Assembly: GCF_036248255.1 (NCBI RefSeq)
Contig: NZ_CP109178.1
Span: 5,518,001 to 5,582,000, forward strand
Source: Streptomyces sp. NBC_01717
Lineage (GTDB): Bacteria > Actinomycetota > Actinomycetes > Streptomycetales > Streptomycetaceae
Direction: 5' to 3'
Length of the DNA: 64,000 nucleotides
Below are positions 55,451-63,274 of this stretch, piece by piece. Position 1 is the first letter of the stretch, and the number at the start of each line of letters is the position of its first letter. The position numbers were made by a program, and so were the translations under genes. The notes below the pieces were generated by a model. That model was not told where the DNA came from. It saw only the letters and a program-made list of their open reading frames with translations, and did not search any database.

Positions 55451-55517
55451 GACTGGTCCGGCCCCGGGGTGATCTTCCCGACAGGTGGAGGCTTGAGCAC
55501 CTAGGGGCCGGATCAGT
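55451..55517 (+). terminator. Large hairpin after the ABC permease, overlapping the candidate att site
   Basis: GACTGGTCCGGCCCC and GGGGCCGGATCAGTC (14 of 15 pairs), extended inward by GGGTG/CACCT, form a stem of about 20 bp with a loop of about 26 nt. It is followed by GTTTGTG. It probably ends the ABC operon. Its right arm holds the left candidate attachment repeat, so the element may have inserted at a terminator. Confidence 0.6.
55498..55513. other. Candidate left attachment site
   Basis: CACCTAGGGGCCGGAT, matched at 58795-58810 except for one base (A versus C at the sixth position). The identical GGGGCCGGAT may contain the crossover. Its last base is also the last base of the GntR gene. 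Confidence 0.5.
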
Positions 55518-55758
55518 CGTTTGTGACGAACCACCCTCGCTGCGGGACAACGAACAACACGCCCTCGTCGGCGAGCAGGATCAGCGCCCGGCGAACAGTG
55601 CTGCGGGCTAGCCCGTACTCCTGCACCAACTGCCCCTCGCTGGGGATGGCACGCCCGGCCGACCAGTCACCGCGCGCGATACGGGCCCGCAGGATCTCGG
55701 CTAGCTGCCGGTACGGGGTCAGCGGTGCACCGGGGTCAATGACGTCGTCTGCGTCCAT
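55513..55758 (-). CDS. Short GntR family regulator
   Basis: 81 residues: only the winged HTH domain. PLTPYRQLAEILRARIARGD, SAGRAIPSEGQLVQEYGLAR, STVRRALILLADEGVLFVVP, then GWFVTND. Such ligand-domain-free GntR proteins (KorSA-like) control transfer and excision genes in actinomycete integrative elements and plasmids. It is the gene nearest the left end of the element. Confidence 0.88.
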   Translation of the reverse strand: MDADDVIDPGAPLTPYRQLAEILRARIARGDWSAGRAIPSEGQLVQEYGLARSTVRRALILLADEGVLFVVPQRGWFVTND

Positions 55759-55803
55759 GGGGCCAGCCTGCGCGTACCGCTACGGCTCGGCACAACGCGC
55801 GAG

Positions 55804-55846
55804 AGCCCCCTACCGGCCTCTCAGTAACGGGAAGCTGATAGGGGGC
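55804..55846. terminator. Terminator-like inverted repeat inside the element
   Basis: AGCCCCCTACC and GATAGGGGGCT (55804-55814 and 55836-55846), 10 of 11 pairs, followed on the plus strand by TTGC. It lies between the GntR start and the DUF2637-like gene end, so on the minus strand it ends transcription of the latter. Confidence 0.65.
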
Positions 55847-55940
55847 TTTGCTGTGCTGCGGGATGCCGAGGCGGCCATTGAGAGATACCGGCGGCCGGTC
55901 CTCTCGGACACGCCGTAATGGTCGGCCGGCGTGCGACCGG

Positions 55941-56285
55941 TCACGGGTCGGCCAGTCCCGCAGCGAGTGATGCCATGGCCGTGCGGACGTCCTCGGCGCT
56001 CGGCGGGGTGACCGGTTCGGTGTCCGGCACGCTGGCTTCAGAGTCCTGCCACAGGTCAGCGTCCGGCCACGTGTCCGGCAGGCTCTCGACGGGCGCAGGC
56101 TCCACGGGGACCGGCACGGCCGCAGGCGTCCGGTGCATCCGCCACAGGGCCAGCGGGAATACAGCATGCAGTCCGGCCGAAACCCAGGTATCGACGCTGG
56201 CCAACGACTCGGCGGTCAAGACACCGGCCACGTTCGCCGCAATGGACACGAGGACGGACAGCGCTACATCACGCCGTGTCCGCAC
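55941..56285 (-). CDS. DUF2637/SpdB-like small membrane protein, short form
   Basis: 114 residues beginning at GTG 56285: RTRRDVALSVLVSIAANVAG, VLTAESLASVDTWVSAGLHA, VFPLALWRMHR, which contains two hydrophobic helices like the C-terminal helices of DUF2637 spread proteins of actinomycete plasmids. The remainder is an acidic Pro-rich tail (VPVEPAPVESLPDTWPDADL). It lacks the first helices of full-length DUF2637 proteins, so it may be truncated. The exact start is uncertain. Confidence 0.6.
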   Translation of the reverse strand: MRTRRDVALSVLVSIAANVAGVLTAESLASVDTWVSAGLHAVFPLALWRMHRTPAAVPVPVEPAPVESLPDTWPDADLWQDSEASVPDTEPVTPPSAEDVRTAMASLAAGLADP

Positions 56286-56348
56286 CGGCCGGGCCGCTTT
56301 CGGGCAGTCCCGGCTGTGTCACGCAGGGACCACAGCACTCAGCGCAGC

Positions 56349-56828
56349 CTAGTCGTCGAGCATGTCGGTGTTGTACTGGTCGTGCCTGATCCGGAAGGCT
56401 TTCAACTCTTCGCGGCTGCGCTGTGAGTACTCCGCCACCTTCTCGAAGTACTCCTCCCTGGGAGCTCCCGGTGTGAAGAGCAGCAGCAGCGACACCGGGG
56501 CGTCGCTGTCGTTCTGGAAGGCGTGGAGCCCGCCGGCCGGTACGTAGAGGAAGTCTCCCTCGCCTCCTGTGACCCAGCGTTCGCCGTTGTAGAGCCGGAC
56601 CTCGCCGGACAGGACGTAGAAGGACTCGGAGATCGTACGGTGAAAGTGTTCCGTGGCGCCCATGACCTTCGGCCCCATGTCGATCTTGTACAGGCCGAAC
56701 TCGCCGTTGGTGTTCTCCTGCTTGGCCACGTAGCTGATGAAGCCGGTGTCGGGCTCCGGGGATGCAGGTCGGAACAGTGCGCTGACCTGGCCCCTTTCGC
56801 CGAGATAGCGGGGCTCTGGATAGGACAT
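56349..56828 (-). CDS. Cupin domain protein
   Basis: 159 residues. Cupin motif 1 is EHFHRTISESFYVLSGEVRL (metal ligands H, H, E) and motif 2 is VPAGGLHAFQNDSDAPVSLL (His). N-terminal YPEPRYLGERGQVSALFRPA and C-terminal helix EYFEKVAEYSQRSREELKAF. Likely a small metal-dependent isomerase or dioxygenase-like enzyme; substrate unknown. ATG 56828 has AAGGAAG 6 bases upstream. Looks like cargo of the integrated element; it has no obvious mobility role. Confidence 0.85.
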   Translation of the reverse strand: MSYPEPRYLGERGQVSALFRPASPEPDTGFISYVAKQENTNGEFGLYKIDMGPKVMGATEHFHRTISESFYVLSGEVRLYNGERWVTGGEGDFLYVPAGGLHAFQNDSDAPVSLLLLFTPGAPREEYFEKVAEYSQRSREELKAFRIRHDQYNTDMLDD

Positions 56829-57055
56829 GGCGACTTCCTTTCGGGTCGGCCTTGGGCGCCGCACAGGAGGGGCCTCGGCAGGAGTCATGCAGCACCCCAC
56901 TGAGCCGACCCCGATCGAATCGACCACGCACCGGAAGGGAGCCGGTCCGCCGGAGGCTGCGCGCTCCTTCAGCAAACCGTCTTTTTCTGAAGATCGCTCT
57001 GTGGAGCCGGTCCGGCCGTCCCGCAGGATGACCAGGGCATTTGAACGCGTTCAGA
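56829..57055 (-). promoter_or_regulatory. Cupin leader with palindrome
   Basis: No gene is seen in this 227-bp stretch. TGAACGCGTTCA (57042-57053) is a perfect 12-bp palindrome, about 215 bp upstream of the cupin start and directly after the end of the small RHH gene. It may be a site for one of the element's own regulators. Confidence 0.4.
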
Positions 57056-57202
57056 TTAGGCGGACTTGCTCGAATGTGCAGCGGCATACAGGCGTAGCGC
57101 CTTGCGCATCACGCTGGTCACTGACTCGCGCTGTTCGGTGCATATCTCCTGCAGCAAGTGCCAATCGCTGACGTGTAGTCGAATGCGAATGTGTTTGATC
57201 AC
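57056..57202 (-). CDS. Tiny ribbon-helix-helix-like protein
   Basis: 48 residues from GTG 57202: IKHIRIRLHVSDWHLLQEIC, then TEQRESVTSVMRKALRLYAA. The beta strand and two helices fit a CopG/Arc-like DNA-binding fold. The start overlaps the stop of the preceding zinc-ribbon ORF by 4 nt (GTGA), which supports both being translated. Probably an accessory regulator of the element. Confidence 0.6.
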   Translation of the reverse strand: MIKHIRIRLHVSDWHLLQEICTEQRESVTSVMRKALRLYAAAHSSKSA

Positions 57203-57369
57203 GCAGCCTCTTCCCTGCGCTGCCGGCGCAGTTCCCGTGTGTACTCCGTCTTGCACTCTCGGCACCAGGGCTGGAAACCCCGGCGAGCCGCGAATGCGAA
57301 TGCGGACTCCGGCTTATCCCGGTCGCAGCGTGTGCAGTAGCTACTGGCTACAGCGAGGTGGCTGGCGCG
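57199..57369 (-). CDS. Small four-Cys zinc-ribbon ORF without a clear start
   Basis: An open stretch reads SSYCTRCDRDKPESAFAFAA, RRGFQPWCRECKTEYTRELR, RQRREEAA and stop at 57199. Two C-x-x-C pairs and a basic tail are typical of small zinc-ribbon proteins related to HNH-type nuclease N termini. There is no ATG, GTG or TTG in frame after the upstream stop at 57370; an ATG at 57373 is out of frame. It is therefore either frameshifted or uses a non-standard start. Confidence 0.45.
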   Translation of the reverse strand, partial: RASHLAVASSYCTRCDRDKPESAFAFAARRGFQPWCRECKTEYTRELRRQRREEAA

Positions 57370-57388
57370 TCATGTCGGCGTCCCCTGG

Positions 57389-58765
57389 TCATTCATCCCG
57401 GAGCACGGCATCAGCAGCGTCGGCGGCGTGGTCCGGTCCCCACGTGATGCTCAGCCGGTCTGCCTGCCGCTTCGGTCCGAGCTCAACTCGCAGCCCCATT
57501 CCAGCAAGTAGCCGTGTCCGTTCCGCTGTGTCCTCCCATGCCGTCGCCAGGGTCCTCCCGGTGGGTACAGGCACCTCCCGGACTTCCGGGTCATGAGCGG
57601 CCCGCAAAGCGGCATACGCGGCCTCCAGCTCCTCGGCCATGCTTTCCAGGGTGCTGATCATCAGCGGCCCGGCAGACTTCATTCGCTGTCCGAGGCGCTC
57701 CGCTTGCTCCTGCGCTTCGATCATCTCCGCGGACAGGTCGTTGCCACCTTCACGGCGAACCACGGTTTCAGTGAACTCGCCCCAGGCAGCGAGGAATTCA
57801 GCCTCCACCCGTTCATCCAGCTTCGCGGCCGTGATGCTGACGTGTCCGGCCTTGCACTTGTAGCGGGGCACACCCTCGGACATGCCGCCGTTGAGCCGTC
57901 CACCACAGCGCTCACAGAAGGCAAGCCCAGCACACATCGGCGCTGCTTTGCGGGGAGCGCGATCCGTACCTGTAGCCAGCGCTGCGAGGCGTTCCCGAAT
58001 GGCCTTGGCGTCCGCCGCAGTGATGATGGGCTCGGCGAACTGAACGGGCGTGATCCCATCCTCGGCGAGCACTGGGGCGCCCTTGTATTCGCGCTGTCCG
58101 CGCAGGGTGGCCGACTTCAGCAGTGAGCGCCACGCCCTATCGGTGAGCCCGACCAGAGGTGCCGTACCGGTCACCGTGCCCCCGTCGACCAGCTTGGTGA
58201 TAGCGGCGCGTACGAGCGTGGCTTGGGCAGCGTCGACAGCGAGATACGCGGCACTATCCCGGCGCTCGATGCGGTAGCCGTAGGGGGCCGGACCGGACGA
58301 CCACCGACCCCGATTCCGCCGGGTCTCGTGTCCCTCGACGATGCGGCTGGTGATCATGCTGCGCTCCCATTCAGCGAGAGCGGCGAGCGCCGTTGCGACC
58401 ATGCGGCCAGTCGGCGACGTCGTGTCAATGGTGCCGTCCGTGGTGGCCAGGGCGGCGCCGTGCGCTTCGGACCAGGCGACGAGCCGAAGGAACTCGGAGA
58501 CGCTGCGGGCGTAGCGGTCCAGCTTCCACGCGACGATGACAGCGGGACGAGCATCCATGAGCGCCGACATGCCCGCTCGCTGCTCCAACGGCTTGGCACC
58601 GGATACCCCAGCGTCCAGATACTCCACAGCTTCCGCCGGGTCATGGCCATGCGCCTCCAACCAGCGGTGGGCGGCTGCTCGCTGTGTGTCCAGGGATGCA
58701 CTGTCCTCGCTGTCCCGGCTGAGGCGGAGGTAGATGGCGAGCTTGGCGTTCTCGGGTGTCGTCAC
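57389..58765 (-). CDS. Large serine recombinase (site-specific integrase)
   Basis: 458 residues from GTG 58765. Resolvase domain: TTPENAKLAIYLRLSRDSED with catalytic Ser16, then SASLDTQRAAAHRWLEAHGH, VIVAWKLDRYARS (catalytic Arg) and ALAEWERSMITSRIVEGHET. Recombinase domain: PAPYGYRIERRDSAAYLAVD and TDRAWRSLLKSATLRGQREY. Zinc ribbon: FCERCGGRLNGGMSEGVPRY and KCKAGHVSI. A C-terminal coiled-coil region follows. It resembles phiC31-type integrases though shorter. A candidate attachment site lies 30 bp upstream of the start. Confidence 0.94.
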   Translation of the reverse strand: MTTPENAKLAIYLRLSRDSEDSASLDTQRAAAHRWLEAHGHDPAEAVEYLDAGVSGAKPLEQRAGMSALMDARPAVIVAWKLDRYARSVSEFLRLVAWSEAHGAALATTDGTIDTTSPTGRMVATALAALAEWERSMITSRIVEGHETRRNRGRWSSGPAPYGYRIERRDSAAYLAVDAAQATLVRAAITKLVDGGTVTGTAPLVGLTDRAWRSLLKSATLRGQREYKGAPVLAEDGITPVQFAEPIITAADAKAIRERLAALATGTDRAPRKAAPMCAGLAFCERCGGRLNGGMSEGVPRYKCKAGHVSITAAKLDERVEAEFLAAWGEFTETVVRREGGNDLSAEMIEAQEQAERLGQRMKSAGPLMISTLESMAEELEAAYAALRAAHDPEVREVPVPTGRTLATAWEDTAERTRLLAGMGLRVELGPKRQADRLSITWGPDHAADAADAVLRDE

Positions 58766-58794
58766 GTGCTCAAAGGTATCGGAGTTCCGGCAAA

Positions 58795-58810
58795 CACCTC
58801 GGGGCCGGAT
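58795..58810. other. Candidate right attachment site
   Basis: CACCTCGGGGCCGGAT, 30 bp from the recombinase start and matching 55498-55513 at 15 of 16 positions. Integrases commonly sit next to one of their attachment sites. Confidence 0.5.
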
Positions 58811-59085
58811 GCGGGAGAGGACGCCGGAGGACGTGGTCACCCTCAGGGGGACGGCCAGGGTGCGCAGGGGGTGCGGCCGGGGTACGACGTGCTGTCGGAC
58901 GTCGCCGGCCTGTGCCGGAGGGCGACCGGATCCGGCCCGCCGAGCCGGATTGCGGGCGCGGGTGTCACAGGGGAGTCGTACGCTGGGAACCCCCGGCCCG
59001 TGATACGTGTCGGGCCCTTCGCGTTGCCCCCTGGCAGCAGCCGGCTGCCGGGACCTCGCCCTCGTAACCCGGACGGAAGCCCTTC
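58811..59085 (+). other. mfd leader, no gene seen
   Basis: 275 bp between the candidate attachment site and mfd. There is no open frame with convincing coding character. A GGACGGAAGC stretch just before the mfd ATG is the only ribosome-binding-like sequence. Confidence 0.5.
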
Positions 59086-62000
59086 ATGAGCCTGCACGGT
59101 CTGCTGGATGTCGTCGTACGTGACCCGGCACTCGCCGAAGCGGTGAAGGCCGCCACCGACGGCCACCGGATGCATGTCGACCTCGTCGGCCCTGCCGCTG
59201 CCCGCCCCTTCGCCGTGGCCGCACTGGCCCGCGAGGTCGGGCGGACGGTGCTCGCCGTCACCGCGACCGGACGGGAGGCCGAGGATCTGGCCGCCGCCCT
59301 GCGGACGCTGCTGCCCCCGGACAGCATCGCCGAGTTCCCGTCCTGGGAGACCCTGCCGCACGAGCGCCTCTCACCGCGCTCCGACACGGTGGGCCGCCGT
59401 CTCGCGGTGCTGCGCCGGCTCGCGCACCCGAGGGTCGACGACCCGGAGACCGGCCCGGTCAGCGTCGTCGTCGCACCGGTGCGTTCCGTACTGCAGCCGC
59501 AGGTCAAGGGGCTCGGCGACCTGGAGCCCGTGGCGCTGCGTATCGGTCAGAGCGCCGATCTCGGCAAGACCGTCGAGGCGCTCGCGGCAGCCGCGTACTC
59601 CCGGGTCGAACTGGTCGAGAAGCGCGGTGAGTTCGCCGTCCGTGGCGGCATTCTGGACGTTTTCCCGCCGACCGAGGAGCACCCCCTCCGGGTGGAGTTC
59701 TGGGGCGACGACGTCGAGGAGATCCGCTACTTCAAGATCGCCGACCAGCGGTCGCTGGAGATCGCCGAGCACGGGCTGTGGGCGCCGCCCTGCCGTGAGC
59801 TGCTGCTCACCGACGACGTACGCGAACGGGCCGCCGCCCTCGCCGAACGCCACCCGGAGCTGGGCGAGCTGCTCGGCAAGATCGCCGAGGGGATCGCGGT
59901 GGAGGGCATGGAGTCCCTCGCCCCGGTCCTCGTCGACGACATGGAGCTGCTGCTCGACGTGCTGCCCAAGGGGTCGATGGCGCTGGTCTGCGACCCTGAG
60001 CGGGTCCGCACCAGGGCAGCGGACCTGGTCGCCACCAGCCAGGAGTTCCTCCAGGCGTCCTGGGCGGCGACAGCCGGTGGCGGTGAGGCCCCGATCGATG
60101 TCGACGCCGCCTCCCTGTGGGGCATCGCGGACGTCCGCGACCGGGCCCGCGAGCTGAACATGATGTGGTGGTCGGTCTCCCCGTTCGCCGCCGACGCCGA
60201 GCTCGACGAAGACACGCTGAAGCTCACGATGCACGCCCCGGAGTCGTACCGCGGTGACACCGCCCGGGCGCTCGCCGACACCAAGGGCTGGCTCGCCGAG
60301 GGCTGGCGCACGGTGTACGTCACCGAGGGCCAGGGGCTCGCCACCCGTACCGTCGAGGTGCTCGGCGGCGAAGGCATCCCGGCCCGCCTCGACGCGGACC
60401 TGGCGGAGATCTCGCCGTCCGTGGTCCATGTCTCGTGCGGTGCGATCGATCACGGCTTCGTCGACCCTGCGCTGAAGCTCGCCGTCCTCACCGAGACGGA
60501 CCTGACCGGTCAGCGCACCGCCACCAAGGACCTGGGCCGGATGCCGGCCCGCCGCCGCAAGACCATCGACCCGCTGACGCTGGAGACGGGCGACTACATC
60601 GTCCACGAGCAGCACGGTGTGGGCCGCTACATCGAGATGGTGCAGCGCACGGTGCAGGGCGCCACCCGCGAGTACCTCCTCGTCGAGTACGCCCCCGCCA
60701 AGCGCGGCCAGCCCGGCGACCGCCTCTACATCCCGACCGACCAGCTGGAGCAGGTCACCAAGTACGTCGGCGGCGAGGCCCCCACCCTGCACCGGCTCGG
60801 CGGCGCCGACTGGACGAAGACCAAGGCGCGCGCCAAGAAGGCCGTCAAGGAGATCGCCGCCGACCTCATCAAGCTCTACTCGGCGCGGATGGCGGCGCCC
60901 GGCCATGTCTTCGGCCCCGACACCCCGTGGCAGCGCGAACTGGAGGACGCCTTCCCGTACGCGGAGACGCCGGACCAGCTCACCACGATCGCCGAGGTCA
61001 AGGAGGACATGGAGAAGTCGGTCCCGATGGACCGGCTGATCTGCGGCGACGTCGGGTACGGCAAGACGGAGATCGCAGTCCGCGCCGCGTTCAAGGCGGT
61101 GCAGGACGGCAAGCAGGTGGCCGTTCTGGTCCCCACGACGCTCCTGGTCCAGCAGCACTACGGCACGTTCACCGAGCGCTACTCCCAATTCCCGGTCAGC
61201 GTGCGGGCGCTGAGCCGCTTCCAGTCCGATTCCGCGTCGAAGGCGACCCTTCAGGGCCTGCGCGAGGGCTCCGTCGACCTGGTCATCGGCACGCACCGGT
61301 TGTTCTCCTCGGAGACGAAGTTCAAGGACCTGGGGCTGGTCATCGTCGACGAGGAGCAGCGCTTCGGCGTCGAGCACAAGGAGCAGCTGAAGAAGCTCCG
61401 GGCCAATGTCGACGTCCTCACCATGTCCGCGACGCCGATCCCGCGCACGCTCGAGATGGCTGTCACCGGCATCCGTGAGATGTCGACGATCACCACGCCT
61501 CCCGAGGAGCGCCACCCGGTTCTGACCTTCGTCGGCCCGTACGAGGAGAAGCAGATCGGCGCGGCCATCCGTCGTGAACTGCTGCGTGAGGGGCAGGCGT
61601 TCTACATCCACAACCGTGTCGAGTCCATCGACCGCGCGGCCGCCCGCCTCCGCCAGATCGTTCCCGAGGCCCGGATCGCGACCGCACACGGACAGATGTC
61701 GGAACAGTCCCTGGAGCAGGTCGTCGTCGACTTCTGGGAGAAGAAGTTCGACGTCCTGGTCTCCACGACGATCGTCGAGTCCGGCATCGACATCTCCAAC
61801 GCCAACACGCTGATCGTGGAGCGCGGCGACAACTTCGGCCTCTCCCAGCTCCACCAGCTGCGCGGCCGCGTCGGCCGTGGCCGGGAGCGCGGTTACGCGT
61901 ACTTCCTGTACCCGCCGGAGAAGCCGCTCACCGAGACGGCCCACGAGCGCCTTGCCACGATCGCCCAGCACACGGAGATGGGTGCGGGAATGTACGTGGC

Positions 62001-62616
62001 CATGAAGGACCTGGAGATCCGCGGCGCCGGAAACCTGCTGGGCGGCGAACAGTCCGGCCACATCGCGGGCGTCGGCTTCGACCTGTACGTACGCATGGTC
62101 GGCGAGGCCGTCGCCGACTACCGGGCCTCGCTCGAAGGCGGCGTCGAGGAGGAGCCGCCGCTGGAGGTCAAGATCGAGCTCCCGGTCGACGCGCACGTCC
62201 CGCACGACTACGCCCCGGGCGAGCGGCTGCGTCTGCAGGCGTACCGCGCGATCGCGTCCGCCACCACGGAGGACGACATCAAGGCGGTCCGCGAGGAGCT
62301 CACCGACCGCTACGGCAAGCTCCCGGAGCCGGTCGAGAACCTCCTGCTGGTCGCGGGCCTGCGGATGCTGGCCCGTGCCTGCGGCGTCGGTGACATCGTG
62401 CTCCAGGGCCCGAACATCCGGTTCGCCCCGGTGGAGCTGCGCGAGTCGCAGGAACTGCGCCTGAAGCGCCTCTACCCGAAGACGGTGATCAAGCCGGCCC
62501 TCCACCAGATCCTGGTCCCGCGCCCGACCACCGGAAGGGTCGGCGGCAAGCCGGTCGTCGGCCGCGAACTGCTGGCCTGGACCGGCGAGTTCCTCACGAC
62601 GATTCTGGGGTCGTGA
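59086..62616 (+). CDS. mfd: Transcription-repair coupling factor Mfd
   Basis: 1176 residues. It releases stalled RNA polymerase and recruits UvrA. N-terminal UvrB-homology region (EFPSWETLPHERLSPRSDTV); RNAP-interacting CarD-like domain (GDYIVHEQHGVGRYIEMVQR); helicase/translocase motifs LICGDVGYGKTEIAVRAAFK (Walker A), LVIVDEEQRFGVEHKEQL (Walker B region), VLTMSATPIPRTLEMAVTGI, LIVERGDNFGLSQLHQLRGR; and a C-terminal TRCF domain. It ends 23 nt beyond the stop codon of the convergent TetR gene. Confidence 0.97.
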   Translation: MSLHGLLDVVVRDPALAEAVKAATDGHRMHVDLVGPAAARPFAVAALAREVGRTVLAVTATGREAEDLAAALRTLLPPDSIAEFPSWETLPHERLSPRSDTVGRRLAVLRRLAHPRVDDPETGPVSVVVAPVRSVLQPQVKGLGDLEPVALRIGQSADLGKTVEALAAAAYSRVELVEKRGEFAVRGGILDVFPPTEEHPLRVEFWGDDVEEIRYFKIADQRSLEIAEHGLWAPPCRELLLTDDVRERAAALAERHPELGELLGKIAEGIAVEGMESLAPVLVDDMELLLDVLPKGSMALVCDPERVRTRAADLVATSQEFLQASWAATAGGGEAPIDVDAASLWGIADVRDRARELNMMWWSVSPFAADAELDEDTLKLTMHAPESYRGDTARALADTKGWLAEGWRTVYVTEGQGLATRTVEVLGGEGIPARLDADLAEISPSVVHVSCGAIDHGFVDPALKLAVLTETDLTGQRTATKDLGRMPARRRKTIDPLTLETGDYIVHEQHGVGRYIEMVQRTVQGATREYLLVEYAPAKRGQPGDRLYIPTDQLEQVTKYVGGEAPTLHRLGGADWTKTKARAKKAVKEIAADLIKLYSARMAAPGHVFGPDTPWQRELEDAFPYAETPDQLTTIAEVKEDMEKSVPMDRLICGDVGYGKTEIAVRAAFKAVQDGKQVAVLVPTTLLVQQHYGTFTERYSQFPVSVRALSRFQSDSASKATLQGLREGSVDLVIGTHRLFSSETKFKDLGLVIVDEEQRFGVEHKEQLKKLRANVDVLTMSATPIPRTLEMAVTGIREMSTITTPPEERHPVLTFVGPYEEKQIGAAIRRELLREGQAFYIHNRVESIDRAAARLRQIVPEARIATAHGQMSEQSLEQVVVDFWEKKFDVLVSTTIVESGIDISNANTLIVERGDNFGLSQLHQLRGRVGRGRERGYAYFLYPPEKPLTETAHERLATIAQHTEMGAGMYVAMKDLEIRGAGNLLGGEQSGHIAGVGFDLYVRMVGEAVADYRASLEGGVEEEPPLEVKIELPVDAHVPHDYAPGERLRLQAYRAIASATTEDDIKAVREELTDRYGKLPEPVENLLLVAGLRMLARACGVGDIVLQGPNIRFAPVELRESQELRLKRLYPKTVIKPALHQILVPRPTTGRVGGKPVVGRELLAWTGEFLTTILGS

Positions 62617-63169
62617 ACAACAGCCCGGTGAGCGACCGGAACACCTCCTCGGCGTTCCGGTCGCCCAGCGGGTCGTTCAGGTTGCCGCTCAGGAGCAGGG
62701 TGGCGTAGCCGTGGGCGAGGGACCAGGCGGCGATGCCGGCGAGTCGCGGGTCGTCACCGCGTCCCCCGGCGGGGAGGCCGGTGACCCCTGCGCGCAGCGC
62801 CTGTGCCGCGCGGGCCTTCGCCGCGAGGAGTTCCGGGTCGTCCGGGCGGTAGAGCTCCGGCTGGAACATCACCTGGAAGTGCGCGGGGTGGCCGGTCGCG
62901 AACCGTACGTACCGCACGCCCCTCTCCCGTAGGTCCGGCGCGTCGGCGAGGGCGTCGGCGAAGAGCGCGTACCCCTCGGCGGCGATGGCGGTGAGCAGGC
63001 CCGTGCGGTCCTTGAAGTGGTGGGCGGGGGCGGCGTGGGAGACGCCGGCCCGGCGGGCCAGGTCGCGCAGGCTCAGGGCGCCGGGGCCCTCGGTGCGGAT
63101 GACGTCGAGTGCGGCGGTGAGGACGGCCCGCCGCAGGTCGCCGTGGTGGTAGGTGCGATCGCTGCTCAT
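62594..63169 (-). CDS. TetR family regulator
   Basis: 191 residues. DNA-binding domain RTYHHGDLRRAVLTAALDVI, then GPGALSLRDLARRAGVSHAA and PAHHFKDRTGLLTAIAAEGY. The C-terminal domain (FATGHPAHFQVMFQPELYRP) matches the TetR_C_33/WHG type. ATG 63169 is used; the open frame starts at 63178. Divergent from the SCO6745-type gene, with two direct repeats in the spacer that are probable operators. Its 3' end overlaps mfd by 23 nt. Confidence 0.9.
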   Translation of the reverse strand: MSSDRTYHHGDLRRAVLTAALDVIRTEGPGALSLRDLARRAGVSHAAPAHHFKDRTGLLTAIAAEGYALFADALADAPDLRERGVRYVRFATGHPAHFQVMFQPELYRPDDPELLAAKARAAQALRAGVTGLPAGGRGDDPRLAGIAAWSLAHGYATLLLSGNLNDPLGDRNAEEVFRSLTGLLFTTPESS

Positions 63170-63190
63170 GGTCAGCACATTACGCGGAAT

Positions 63191-63247
63191 CTAGTCATTG
63201 ACAAGTTCGGGTGGAGCGAGGATTCTCTAGAACTAGTCAGCGACAAG
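63191..63247. promoter_or_regulatory. Direct-repeat operators and promoter between TetR and SCO6745-type genes
   Basis: CTAGTCATTGACAAG (63191-63205) and CTAGTCAGCGACAAG (63233-63247) agree at 13 of 15 positions. The first contains TTGACA (63198-63203), a consensus -35 for the plus-strand gene, with GATTCT at 63221-63226 as a possible -10 (17-bp spacing). Repressor binding at the repeats would block both directions. Confidence 0.6.
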
Positions 63248-63274
63248 ATGATGGATCGGCCGGAGGGTGGAGAC

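Larger units (their letters stand above)
55498..58810. mobile_element. Small integrated element with large serine recombinase
   Basis: An insertion between the ABC permease gene and mfd, which I recall as neighbours in S. coelicolor. It contains a GntR gene, a DUF2637-like membrane protein, a cupin, two tiny genes and a large serine recombinase, all on the minus strand. It is bounded by CACCTAGGGGCCGGAT (55498-55513) and CACCTCGGGGCCGGAT (58795-58810), a 15/16 direct repeat. Codon usage is visibly less GC-extreme inside. No replication, FtsK-like transfer or relaxase gene is seen, so it looks like a minimal or reduced integrative element. Confidence 0.7.

Noticed and set aside
52724..55534. 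Minus-strand open frame of 936 codons opposite the ABC transporter genes
   Set aside because: Shadow of the permease gene; rich in Arg/Asp/Gly low-complexity with no membrane helices or motifs.
56349..56828. Cupin as part of the recombination machinery
   Set aside because: Cupin motifs are those of small metal enzymes; nothing links it to DNA mobility. Treated as cargo.
59371..62505. Minus-strand open frame of 1044 codons opposite mfd
   Set aside because: It mirrors mfd codons; no domain, no start signal, and mfd motifs are unambiguous.
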